Part shown: piece after piece, positions 36,631 through 44,760 of the stretch
How positions within the stretch are numbered: the stretch's first letter is position 1
Layout: every line of letters begins with the position of its first letter
From: Planctomycetota bacterium
Lineage (GTDB): Bacteria > Planctomycetota > Planctomycetia > Planctomycetales > Planctomycetaceae
NCBI GenBank assembly: GCA_014584345.1
Contig: JACTNB010000032.1
Location: 1-59,962, forward strand
Length of the DNA: 59,962 nt
Direction of reading: 5' to 3'
Notes under the pieces: generated by a model
Seen by the model: the letters and a program-made list of their open reading frames with translations, nothing else
What the model was told of the DNA's origin: nothing
The model's database searches: none
Position numbers and translations under genes: made by a program

Positions 36631-39600
36631 TCAACGCTGAGTTTGTCGCTGCTTTCGCCCTTTGCCGCCCCGGTGAATCGTGGTGGGGTCGAAGGCAGGG
36701 TTCGGTTCAGATGGGCGGGGGGCGTTGAGTGTTGATTGCCAGTCAGTCAGCAGGCTGAGCATCTGATGAGTTTTGTCTGGGTTTGACTGTGCGAGATTTC
36801 TCGACTCACCAGGATCGTCGTGCAGATTGAACAGTTCCACCGACTTGTCCTCGAATTTCTGAATCAGTTTCCAGTCCCCCGCACGGACGGTGCTGCACGG
36901 TTCTCCGCGGCCGATGTAACAGGGGAAATGCCAGTAGACCGCTTCGCGGTTGAGTGTCCCGGACCGGTTGAGGAAGGGAATCAGACTCACGCCATCGATC
37001 GGTTGCCGGGCTGGCAAGTTCGCACCTGCCAGTTCCGCCAGCGTTGGATAGAAGTCCATGCTGAGCACTGGCTCGTCACACGTTCGACCGGGACTCTCGA
37101 TGCCTTGCCACCAGACTGTGCAGGGGACGCGAATGCCTCCTTCGTACAGCGCGCCCTTGCTGCCGTTGAGTGGTGCGACGTACTGCGGGGTGCCGCCATT
37201 GTCGCTGGTGAAGACGACGACCGTGTTGTCCGCCAGTTGCTGCCGTTCGAGGAACGTCAGCAGTCTGCCGACGTTCTGGTCAACGGCCTCGATCGTCGCG
37301 GCGTACACCGGATCGTTGCCGTCTAATCCGAGTAGGCGGGCTTTCTCACGGTATTTCTCGACCAGTTCCGGCTTGGGTTCGAACGGGGCGTGAACCGCGT
37401 GCGTTGGCAGATACAGGAAGAATGGTACGTCTGCATGCTGCTCAATGAATCGCAGCCCTTCGTCGAACAGGACATCGGTCAGGTAGCGACCGTCCGTCGC
37501 GAAGTAGGCATTCTGGTCGAACCCCAAATCCTGAGGCTTCTTGTAAAGGTCGAAACCCTGTCCTGTCGCGGTGGTTGGGCCATTGCGTCCGCGACCGAGG
37601 TTCCACATGCCGAAGCAAGCCGTCGCGTAGCCGCAGTCCTTCAGCACTTCCGCAATCGTGATGGTTTCGCCGCTGAGGGATTCCTCGCTGCGAGCCGTAA
37701 TGATGCGATGGTGCGGTTGGCCGGGATCATGCCGGGGATCGATGACGGTGTAGACACCGTGCCGAGGTGTGTACTGACCGGACATCAGGCAGGCCCGTGT
37801 CGGCGCGCAATTCGGAGCACTGGCGTATGCCTGAGTGAACTGGATTCCTTCGCTTGCCAACCGGTCGATGTGTGGCGTTTCGACAAATGTGTTCCCCGCG
37901 AATCCGACATCTCTCCAGCCCATATCGTCGATCAGAATGAACACGATGTTGGGCGGTCGCTGGCTTGAAGTCACTCCTGTTCGGTACTGTAACGGCCGCC
38001 ATGATTCAACAGGGGGAGATCGAGTGTCACCTGGCGGAGGAGTGTCCTGCGGATCAGTCTTCGAAATGATGATCCGCCCATCCTGGTCCGTATCGGCCTT
38101 GCCGAACATCCGCAGGGCGTTTTGAAGAACTTCGTCCCGCGAAAGCGAACCGTTCTGGTCCCGATCCAGTTCTTCTCGATGCTCGCGAATGAATCCTCCC
38201 ATTGCTGAACGGACCGGACGGCCATCCGCCAAGTCCTTCAGTGAGACCTGGCCATCCTGATCCGGATCATAGGCTGCGAACGCTTGCTCAGATTCCGCCC
38301 GGACTTCAGCGGTCGTAAGGACTCCATCACCATCAGTATCCACTTCGGAGGCATGAACCTCGATCCAAGGTCGACGAGCAGGGTTCTGACCGACTTGTCC
38401 TCCCCTTCCCTCGGGCACTGGGCCACGGTCATTGCCCTGGTTGGTGTCGGGGCGCGATCCTCCCGGACGACCACCGGGGCCGCGTCGAGGGGGTGGTTGT
38501 TGTGGGCCGCGTTGCTGACCTCCCAGTTCACGCTGTGGACGAATCTGAAACGTCTCCCTGCGAGTGCCATCAGACCCGTCGTTGAACGTAAAGCTGATGG
38601 ACCGGCCTTGATCGATGACATAACCCACCGATCGCTTCTCTCCTTGCAGTTCATATTCCACCCGCCAGATCTTGTCGTCGTCACTCCGATTAAAGCCGGT
38701 GATCTTCGCGCCGCGAAGGGGCGGCAACGCGGGACGTGGGCTCTGGGCGCGGGGCTGTGGGTCGACCTGTCCATCACGCTCGACCACTTCCCCATAGAAA
38801 CCGCCGTTCAGATACGGATAGGTCTTCGTGGCGTGATAGTGGTAGTTCCCGGCGGCATCTTTGTGGCCGTTGAGCCAGTCGAGCGGAGCGAAGTCGGTCG
38901 CCTTTTCGTCCTGATAACCGTAGATGGGGTAACCGTCGAGAGCATAGGCGATCGGTTCGCCAGCACCGACGACTTTTTCCAGATGCACTGGAGCAATGTG
39001 GTAATGGTAATCGTCGCCTCGACCACAATGGCCCCCCCACTGGTCGAGTTCCCCAGCCAGCAGCGTGTCGGTTCGACCATCGTTCTTGATCGGATTGAAG
39101 ATCGGCACCCCATTGACCGCCAGCGCAATGGCGCCACGAAAGAAGTTCGTCTTCGCGGACATTGGCTGTCTGGCCGGAACGGGATGCAGAGGAATCCGCC
39201 AGGCATTGTTTCCCGTGTAGCTCTGCGGCAGCGGCACCTGCTGCTGCCAGGCGGTGATGCCGATCATCATCGGATGATCCGGCAGGCCATTGGATTCGAC
39301 ATAGTAGAAACGATCATCCCATCGCAGTCCGAGTGTGTCCTTGTACGGTGTGAAGTGCTGATGGATGGGCGGTGGGACTGCCGACTCGGGTGCCGCCTTT
39401 CCTCCGGAACGTGAACGGGACCGGTTCTGCGCGAGTACGATCGTCGGTGTCGACTGATTCAATCGCTCGATCTCTGCCAATCGGTTGGCAATCCATTTCC
39501 GGTCGCTTTCGATCAGTTGTTCAATGGCAATGGAAACGGTTTTGCCGTCATCCCGCTGGAACGTGGCTTTCCCGTCTTTCGCCGAGACGAACGTGCCGTG

Positions 39601-39774
39601 CCAGTGCGCTCCGCTGTCGGCAAGCGTCCAGGTGCGGGACGCCGCAGGAGCGTCTGAGTCGCCGTGACTGTGACCACCGGGATGGGCCGTAGCATTCACT
39701 GACAACGTCAACAAAAATGCCATGCCCAACAGGTAAGGGGTCGCGCATCGTGTGATTGACTTTAGTGGTCTCAT
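36631..39774 (-). CDS. YHYH - EF-hand - sulfatase fusion protein
   Basis: 1047 aa with a signal peptide. Domains in order: an SHD1-like domain (about 47-105), a YHYH domain (about 135-335; YHYH at 256-259 and 311-314), a Gly/Pro/Arg-rich linker (about 410-470), four EF-hands (DTDGDGVL, DPDQDGQV, DRDQNGSL and DTDQDGRI, about 479-570), and a type I sulfatase (608-1047). The sulfatase has the formylglycine motif CAPTR at 656-660, SDNGG and SKGALYEGGIRVP. The usual GKWHLG motif reads GMWNLG (722-727), so the active-site Lys and His are replaced. It is directly adjacent (0 nt) to the upstream gene of its operon. An extracellular Ca-binding role is likely; sulfatase activity is doubtful. Confidence 0.9.
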   Translation of the reverse strand: MRPLKSITRCATPYLLGMAFLLTLSVNATAHPGGHSHGDSDAPAASRTWTLADSGAHWHGTFVSAKDGKATFQRDDGKTVSIAIEQLIESDRKWIANRLAEIERLNQSTPTIVLAQNRSRSRSGGKAAPESAVPPPIHQHFTPYKDTLGLRWDDRFYYVESNGLPDHPMMIGITAWQQQVPLPQSYTGNNAWRIPLHPVPARQPMSAKTNFFRGAIALAVNGVPIFNPIKNDGRTDTLLAGELDQWGGHCGRGDDYHYHIAPVHLEKVVGAGEPIAYALDGYPIYGYQDEKATDFAPLDWLNGHKDAAGNYHYHATKTYPYLNGGFYGEVVERDGQVDPQPRAQSPRPALPPLRGAKITGFNRSDDDKIWRVEYELQGEKRSVGYVIDQGRSISFTFNDGSDGTRRETFQIRPQRELGGQQRGPQQPPPRRGPGGRPGGSRPDTNQGNDRGPVPEGRGGQVGQNPARRPWIEVHASEVDTDGDGVLTTAEVRAESEQAFAAYDPDQDGQVSLKDLADGRPVRSAMGGFIREHREELDRDQNGSLSRDEVLQNALRMFGKADTDQDGRIIISKTDPQDTPPPGDTRSPPVESWRPLQYRTGVTSSQRPPNIVFILIDDMGWRDVGFAGNTFVETPHIDRLASEGIQFTQAYASAPNCAPTRACLMSGQYTPRHGVYTVIDPRHDPGQPHHRIITARSEESLSGETITIAEVLKDCGYATACFGMWNLGRGRNGPTTATGQGFDLYKKPQDLGFDQNAYFATDGRYLTDVLFDEGLRFIEQHADVPFFLYLPTHAVHAPFEPKPELVEKYREKARLLGLDGNDPVYAATIEAVDQNVGRLLTFLERQQLADNTVVVFTSDNGGTPQYVAPLNGSKGALYEGGIRVPCTVWWQGIESPGRTCDEPVLSMDFYPTLAELAGANLPARQPIDGVSLIPFLNRSGTLNREAVYWHFPCYIGRGEPCSTVRAGDWKLIQKFEDKSVELFNLHDDPGESRNLAQSNPDKTHQMLSLLTDWQSTLNAPRPSEPNPAFDPTTIHRGGKGRKQRQTQR

Positions 39775-40524
39775 TTATGGCTTCTCCGGACTACGGCGTG
39801 GTCGTTGCGAGTTTCTGTCGCCACCACGTGGCGACACGGGAACGGTATCTGTCAGCCCGCGAAAGTCGGGACGGGACTTTCTATCAGGTGGCGTATTGAC
39901 CACATTGCGAAACAAGACGACGTTGTCGAGCTTCACATCATCCGACCAGATGAACTTCGCCCCCTTGAAATCGTGCTGATAGAACGGTTCCTTCGGGCCG
40001 ACTTTCTCTTCCGTGTACTCTCGGGCGTGTGACCAACTGCTGTCATCGAATCCGACGGTGAACCAGTTGTCGGGAACAGGAATGCGCTCAACGCGAGGAT
40101 TCTTCGTGTCACCATCGACAGGGCCCCAGGAAATCTTCTTTGCCTTCCAGGTGGCGTTGGTCACCGTCCCGTCGCCGAACTTCAGGATGAAGCCGCCATC
40201 ACCGATGTTGGTGTTGGCGTACTCCATGCCCGTCTTCGGGTCCGCATTGTCGATCGCCATCACCGCAATCGTCATCGGATACGCTGGCAGAATGTCGACC
40301 GAAACGACGTTGTGCGGAACAAACGTAATCGAATCGACGGCGACAAGTTCCCCGTTGATGTACAGCTTGAATGAGTTGTCGGCATAGACATTGGCGTGAA
40401 TCGTGTCCGCGATCGTCGGCTTGCGAATGCCGGTTCGGGCTGGCGGCGATGTCTGTGCGAACAGGGCAGAACTCGCCAACGCGACAATAACAGATAATGT
40501 GGCTATGAAGCTGAATCGAATCAT
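39775..40524 (-). CDS. Secreted beta-rich protein of the sulfatase operon
   Basis: 249 aa with a clear signal peptide (MIRFSFIATLSVIVALASSALFA, split here for reading). The mature part looks like a jelly-roll, galactose-binding-like domain: DNSFKLYINGELVAVDS, then VAVMAIDNADP-like (here IAVMAIDNADPK) and DGGFILKFGDGTVTNATW. Its tail is basic and polar (about 30 residues). It overlaps the sulfatase upstream by 4 nt and touches the YHYH gene downstream, so all three are co-translated. It may bind the same glycan or ligand as the sulfatases; this is inference. Confidence 0.82.
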   Translation of the reverse strand: MIRFSFIATLSVIVALASSALFAQTSPPARTGIRKPTIADTIHANVYADNSFKLYINGELVAVDSITFVPHNVVSVDILPAYPMTIAVMAIDNADPKTGMEYANTNIGDGGFILKFGDGTVTNATWKAKKISWGPVDGDTKNPRVERIPVPDNWFTVGFDDSSWSHAREYTEEKVGPKEPFYQHDFKGAKFIWSDDVKLDNVVLFRNVVNTPPDRKSRPDFRGLTDTVPVSPRGGDRNSQRPRRSPEKP

Positions 40525-41954
40525 CGTGGCACTCCTTTGTTTCGATTCGGCTTCGTCGGTTTACCTTTGCGATCAGCGCGTATGCGCTGATCCGGCGGAG
40601 TCGCAAGATCGTTATCGGGATTCGGCGTCGCCATCTGGGCATCGACTTCGGCGAGGTACGTCACGAGCAGCCCGTCAAGTTCCTTGACCTTCTCGGGCAG
40701 CTGCTGGGACAGGTCGTTTCGCTCAGAGATGTCTGCGTCGAGATCGAACAGGGCATGGCGACCATCTTCGTAGAACTTCATCAGCTTGAGGTTGCCCAGG
40801 AACAACGCGGAATGTGGGCCATCACCTCCCTGGTAATGCGGGAAGTGAAAGACCATTTCTTCTCGCTGACGTTTGACGGTCCCTTTTCCGTCATCCAGTA
40901 ATCCCGAGATGCTCCCGCCTTCGAGATCACGCGGCAGCTTTGAGGCTGGAACGCCCGCCCATTCACAAAACGTGGGATAGAGATCGTAACCCACGATTCG
41001 CTTGTGGCACCATGAGTTGGCAGGGATTCCCGGCCCGCGGATGATGAACGGGCAGCGAATGCCTCCTTCCCAGACGCCTCCTTTTCCGCCTGCGAGGCCA
41101 TCGCGTCCTCTTCCGCCACCGGCACCCCCACCTCCCGCACCATTGTCGGACATGTAAATTACGTAGGTGTTGTCCTGAAGTCCGAGCCGTTCGATCGCAT
41201 CCAGAACGACTCCCACCCCCGTATCAAGATTCTCGGCGATGGCAGCACTGCCGACTCGTTTGTCGTCGACTGAGCCATTCAACCTGGCGGCGTACTTAGC
41301 CAGTGTTACCTTCATCGCGTTTTGCGGGGCATGCAGGGCGTGCCACGACATCTGCACGAAGAAGGGTTTATTGGCCTGATGGTTTTTCTCCATAAAGGCG
41401 ACCGCTCGATCGGCCATCCCAAAGATGTCGGTAGGATTGGGATCGCCATATTCGTGCGCGTATTCGTTCCCGATGTCCCCGTCTCCTTCGTCGTAGCCAT
41501 TCGCCGCGGGACCGCCTCCGTTGATATGCCACTTGCCGTAATGTGCCGTCGCGTAACCCGCTTCTCGAAGCAACTCGGCAATGGTGACTTCGCTGGGGTC
41601 AATCTGCTTGATGTTGCGTGGTTCAATCATCTTGTGTCCGGTTTCCGGCGGGGCCGCCTTTGTCCAGTGCAGGGCTACGGGCGACTTGCCGGTCTGAAGA
41701 CTGATTCGTGTCGGTGAGCAGACCGATGCCGGAGCATAGGCTGCCGAAAACCGCATCCCTTGTGCCGCCAGTCTCTCCAGATGCGGGGTCTCCACCACGG
41801 AACTCCTGGACCATTCCAGGCCTGGGTGCATGGCCACGGACAGACCGTTCCATGCCTGGTCGTCCGACATCATGAACACGATGTTGGGACGTTCCGCTGA
41901 CATGACCGGAAGGCCGATCAACATGGTCGCGGCGAAAACGAGTATCCGAAGCAT
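40521..41954 (-). CDS. Secreted sulfatase
   Basis: 477 aa. Signal peptide, then ERPNIVFMMSDDQ. The formylglycine motif is CSPTR (VCSPTRISLQTGKSP), GKWHINGGG keeps the active-site Lys and His, and MSDNGAGGGG and KGGVWEGGIRCPF follow. All the key residues are present, unlike its operon partner at 36631. The Asn/Lys/Arg-rich tail (about 35 residues) is atypical. Sulfatases of this type remove sulfate esters from polysaccharides; planctomycetes encode dozens. It is transcribed from the same operon as the ECF sigma and anti-sigma-like genes 3 nt upstream. Confidence 0.93.
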   Translation of the reverse strand: MLRILVFAATMLIGLPVMSAERPNIVFMMSDDQAWNGLSVAMHPGLEWSRSSVVETPHLERLAAQGMRFSAAYAPASVCSPTRISLQTGKSPVALHWTKAAPPETGHKMIEPRNIKQIDPSEVTIAELLREAGYATAHYGKWHINGGGPAANGYDEGDGDIGNEYAHEYGDPNPTDIFGMADRAVAFMEKNHQANKPFFVQMSWHALHAPQNAMKVTLAKYAARLNGSVDDKRVGSAAIAENLDTGVGVVLDAIERLGLQDNTYVIYMSDNGAGGGGAGGGRGRDGLAGGKGGVWEGGIRCPFIIRGPGIPANSWCHKRIVGYDLYPTFCEWAGVPASKLPRDLEGGSISGLLDDGKGTVKRQREEMVFHFPHYQGGDGPHSALFLGNLKLMKFYEDGRHALFDLDADISERNDLSQQLPEKVKELDGLLVTYLAEVDAQMATPNPDNDLATPPDQRIRADRKGKPTKPNRNKGVPR

Positions 41955-41957
41955 GTT

Positions 41958-42968
41958 CTATTCCTCAATGACTTCTCGATTGATGTCGTGGTGGCTTGTG
42001 TGTTCGAAGTACGCCGGTCCCAGATTGCGTTCGTCCGTCAGTTCCAGCAGGACATTTCTCGGACCGCCCCTTGCCTGCGGAAGTCGCTCCAGCAACATCC
42101 TGTGAATCGTTCCGGACTGCACGTCGTACCACAGGGTGACTTGCTTTGGACCACCGTTGGCTGTCGTCTTGCGAGTCGCATTCATTCGTCGCCAGCCTTC
42201 CGGAGTCATTTCCGGAGACAGTTCAAGTTCATAGGACTCCTGCAACTGGTTCAGGCTGTTCCGCATGTCGATGAAGTGAATGGCTTGCTGCTGGCCGGGA
42301 ACGGCCCCACGAAACCTCGTGGCATCACTGCTCACACGCACGCGCCCACGAGGTGGAACAGACCATGCTGTTGTCCCGTCGCTGCCAGTGATGAACTCGG
42401 TCCCGTCGGCAAAGTACCGTACAAGGACATACTGATTCGGGCCTCGCACATGCAGCAATGCGCCATCAACGGACGGCTTCGCGCCCCGGACAGTGGATGG
42501 CAGCGCTTCCGAACCTACGTTTTCATCCAGTGCCATCACGACATAGGTGCGGTCTAGCGCAGCTTCACTGGCCTGAATGATTCGCTGTAACTCATCGCTG
42601 GCAGCCAAGACTGGCGAGCTGACGGACTGCCAGAAAATCAATCCCACGACTAGAGTGAGGCACAGGGCGGTAGAGAGGGCAAGCACAGTCCGGCGCGCTC
42701 GACTCGTGTCTCCGGATGCAACCCGACGCGTAAGGGAGGGATTGGATGCGGCACCTCCATGCTGTCCCTCGCTCACGCTGGGGGTTACCAGCAACTCTTC
42801 GCCCGCAAGCATTTCGGCCCGCAGTCGATCATGCAGCAGAACGGTTTCTGAAAACTGTCGGGCGTGTTCGGGGGATGCCTTGATCCAATTCGCCAGTTCA
42901 ACTTGCTGTTCGGCAGTGAGCGTCTCGTCCAGGTAACCGTGGATCAGATCTGTCGCGGAAGCAGACAT
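41958..42968 (-). CDS. Membrane anti-sigma-like protein with LolA-like sensor domain
   Basis: 336 aa from the ATG at 42968, whose A is the last base of the sigma stop (TGATG). An N-terminal cytoplasmic anti-sigma-like helix region (HGYLDETLTAEQQVELANWI) precedes one membrane helix (about 94-113). The outer domain resembles LolA/RseB-like half-barrels (DGTTAWSV, then GPKQVTLWYDVQSGTIHRM). It ends in a His-rich YFEHTSHH. It is homologous to the protein at 48725 along its outer domain. It probably holds the sigma factor at the membrane until an outside signal; inferred from position and architecture. Confidence 0.85.
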   Translation of the reverse strand: MSASATDLIHGYLDETLTAEQQVELANWIKASPEHARQFSETVLLHDRLRAEMLAGEELLVTPSVSEGQHGGAASNPSLTRRVASGDTSRARRTVLALSTALCLTLVVGLIFWQSVSSPVLAASDELQRIIQASEAALDRTYVVMALDENVGSEALPSTVRGAKPSVDGALLHVRGPNQYVLVRYFADGTEFITGSDGTTAWSVPPRGRVRVSSDATRFRGAVPGQQQAIHFIDMRNSLNQLQESYELELSPEMTPEGWRRMNATRKTTANGGPKQVTLWYDVQSGTIHRMLLERLPQARGGPRNVLLELTDERNLGPAYFEHTSHHDINREVIEE

Positions 42969-43486
42969 CAGGCAACTCCCTCCGCCGTTTTGCGGATGAT
43001 GCACTCTCGCAACTGATCGCGGATGCGCTGCAGCGCCTTCGCCACCGCATTCGGAGCCATCCCCAGCTTCTCTGCGATCCCGGCTGGCTTGAGATCATCT
43101 TGGTAGCGAAGCTGGCACAGCTCACGGGCACGGCCCTCCAGCAGCTTCAGGCATTCCGAAAGCGCATCCAGCTTGTGACGCTCCTGTGACGAGACTTCGG
43201 AGAATGCGGTCGCCAGACAACTCACCGTTTCTTCGTCGAACACATGCCGATCACGCCGGCGATGTCGCAGGTACAGACCCACCTGATTTCGAGCAACTCC
43301 CATCACCCACGGAACAAACGGCCGTTTCGGATCGTACGCATCGAATGATTCGATGGCCGCCACGGCAATTTCCTGCAGCACATCGTCCCGATCCTTAAAG
43401 TCCCGTACGACCGACGTCACGAACGCCGACACCACCGGTTGGGCCAGTGTCCACAATCGCGTTGCCTGTCGTGATTTCTCATCCAT
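42968..43486 (-). CDS. ECF RNA polymerase sigma factor (first pair)
   Basis: 172 aa. Region 2 (about 25-90: DRDDVLQEIAVAAIESFDAY, then FVPWVMGVARNQV) and region 4 (about 110-165: LLEGRARELCQLRYQDDLKP, IAEKLGMAPNAVAKALQRIR) are intact. It belongs to the planctomycete ECF groups that precede membrane regulatory proteins. It is the first gene of a minus-strand operon that continues with the anti-sigma-like gene (1-nt overlap), a sulfatase, a secreted protein and the YHYH-sulfatase fusion. It probably activates its own operon. Confidence 0.95.
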   Translation of the reverse strand: MDEKSRQATRLWTLAQPVVSAFVTSVVRDFKDRDDVLQEIAVAAIESFDAYDPKRPFVPWVMGVARNQVGLYLRHRRRDRHVFDEETVSCLATAFSEVSSQERHKLDALSECLKLLEGRARELCQLRYQDDLKPAGIAEKLGMAPNAVAKALQRIRDQLRECIIRKTAEGVA

Positions 43487-43780
43487 TGAACATTTCCTGT
43501 TTGCGTCATTGAATACTTATCTGCAAGCCTCAATTCATGACAGTGATTCTGCCAAAAACAGGAACTGCGGACCTCGCGAACGTGGTCCGACACGCGCCAC
43601 TCTCGGAAGGCAGCGGAGTGAATAGCCCTTGGTCACAGTAAGGACTCAAGCCGTGGCAAACGCCACAAGTGCCTGCAGCAACAGACTATATTTTGGCGAG
43701 GTTACTCTCAGCCGGTGGACAGAGACGTCACACGATTCCTCGACTGTGACGGCAGCGAATATCCGTCGCGAAACGCGAAA
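43487..43780 (-). other. Upstream region of the sigma operon
   Basis: 294 nt with no coding frame. It must contain the promoter for the minus-strand sigma operon. I could not single out a -35/-10 pair. Confidence 0.5.
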
Positions 43781-43814
43781 AGCTCTGTACCGCAACGAGA
43801 TGCGATACAGGGCT
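43781..43814. repeat. Hairpin before HTH element copy 1
   Basis: AGCTCTGTACCGCA (43781-43794) pairs with TGCGATACAGGGCT (43801-43814): 12 Watson-Crick pairs, one G-T and one C-A mismatch, loop ACGAGA. A hairpin sits in the same place before copies 2 and 3, with other sequence. Confidence 0.65.
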
Positions 43815-43815
43815 A

Positions 43816-44199
43816 ATGGTGTGTATTACCGACCGAAAAGTTGAAGCTCCCCGAGGCGTTCTCAGTTCACACCGAGGATTCGTGGAGCTAGGTTCCTATG
43901 CTACCAACAAGTTACGTCAGACGCCGATCGTCGAATTCTATCCTTGGGAACGTCCTCCCGCAACGCCGAAGCGGGAATCAAAGCCCGCGTCACAGAAGCG
44001 TGACCCGCTCCGTCTGGCTCGGTATTACCAGTCCCTGCTGGACTCTGTAAAGTTCGAAAGCCGGGCGGCCCTCGCCCGCCACTTGGGGGTCAGCCGAGCA
44101 CGTGTGACACAGGTGTTCAACCGCTTAATGGTCAATGCCATTTCGCAGGAAGTCTCGCGCCGCCTGTATGCCGCAAACAATCTTGCCGGGTCACGTTAA
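43816..44199 (+). CDS. HTH element copy 1 (complete)
   Basis: 127 aa. After a variable leader comes the shared block APRGVLSSHRGFVELGSYAT, then YPWERPPATPKRESKP, and a helix-turn-helix (LARYYQSLLDSVKFESRAA then LARHLGVSRARVTQVFNRL). The same sequence occurs twice more, at 47659 and 51214. It is related to the HTH protein of the recombinase module at 32979. It is possibly a mobile or recombination-derived DNA-binding cassette; whether it is expressed is unclear, since no strong ribosome-binding site precedes the ATG. Confidence 0.65.
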   Translation: MVCITDRKVEAPRGVLSSHRGFVELGSYATNKLRQTPIVEFYPWERPPATPKRESKPASQKRDPLRLARYYQSLLDSVKFESRAALARHLGVSRARVTQVFNRLMVNAISQEVSRRLYAANNLAGSR

Positions 44200-44760
44200 C
44201 GGTGGGCCGTTCGTCGCCCCTTTGGCGTTTGGTGGCGATGGAGCAGTCCCGGGAATCGATTCGGCATAGGTCCTAACTATCACGGGATCGCGACTCTGCG
44301 CGGAGACCCTCGCGACATTGATGGCCGCCAGCACGATGCATTCAAGGAAGTGTTTCAGCAGGACTCTGCGCAACAGAGGGCCGGCTGAAGTGGACATGCA
44401 GATCGCTCCCAGGTTGGAAACCTTTCGATGGTTCGCGCATCAGCCAAAAGTCAAATTCAAATTGATGATAACCCTGTCCAGTCCGCCGCTAAAATGGGTT
44501 GGAACGTCGTAGGACGGGGGAACGGTTCCGTGGCGTCGAAGCGCCATCTTTCGCCGTTAGTGAAGCTGGAGTTGGACGCCGGCTTGGCCTGTTCGAAGCA
44601 GAGCCCCCAGCTAGCACCCCGCCTTGGGTGATAATCATGCCCGACTCGTCGATCTTCAGATCCTGGATCCTGTTTGCCCTGCATCCTTTCTGCACTGGGT
44701 CAGGAGTGATAGAATCATCATTTTTAATGTTGCGATTGGGATCCTCAGGGAGAATTCATT
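44200..44760 (+). other. Intergenic before the arylsulfatase
   Basis: 561 nt. No frame is convincing; several open frames are short and of mixed character. GATCCTCAGGGAGAATTC just before 44761 supplies an AGGGAG ribosome-binding site for the arylsulfatase. Confidence 0.5.

Noticed and set aside
38284..39414. 376-codon plus-strand ORF opposite the YHYH-sulfatase gene
   Set aside because: It is an antisense shadow; the minus frame contains YHYH, EF-hand and sulfatase motifs.
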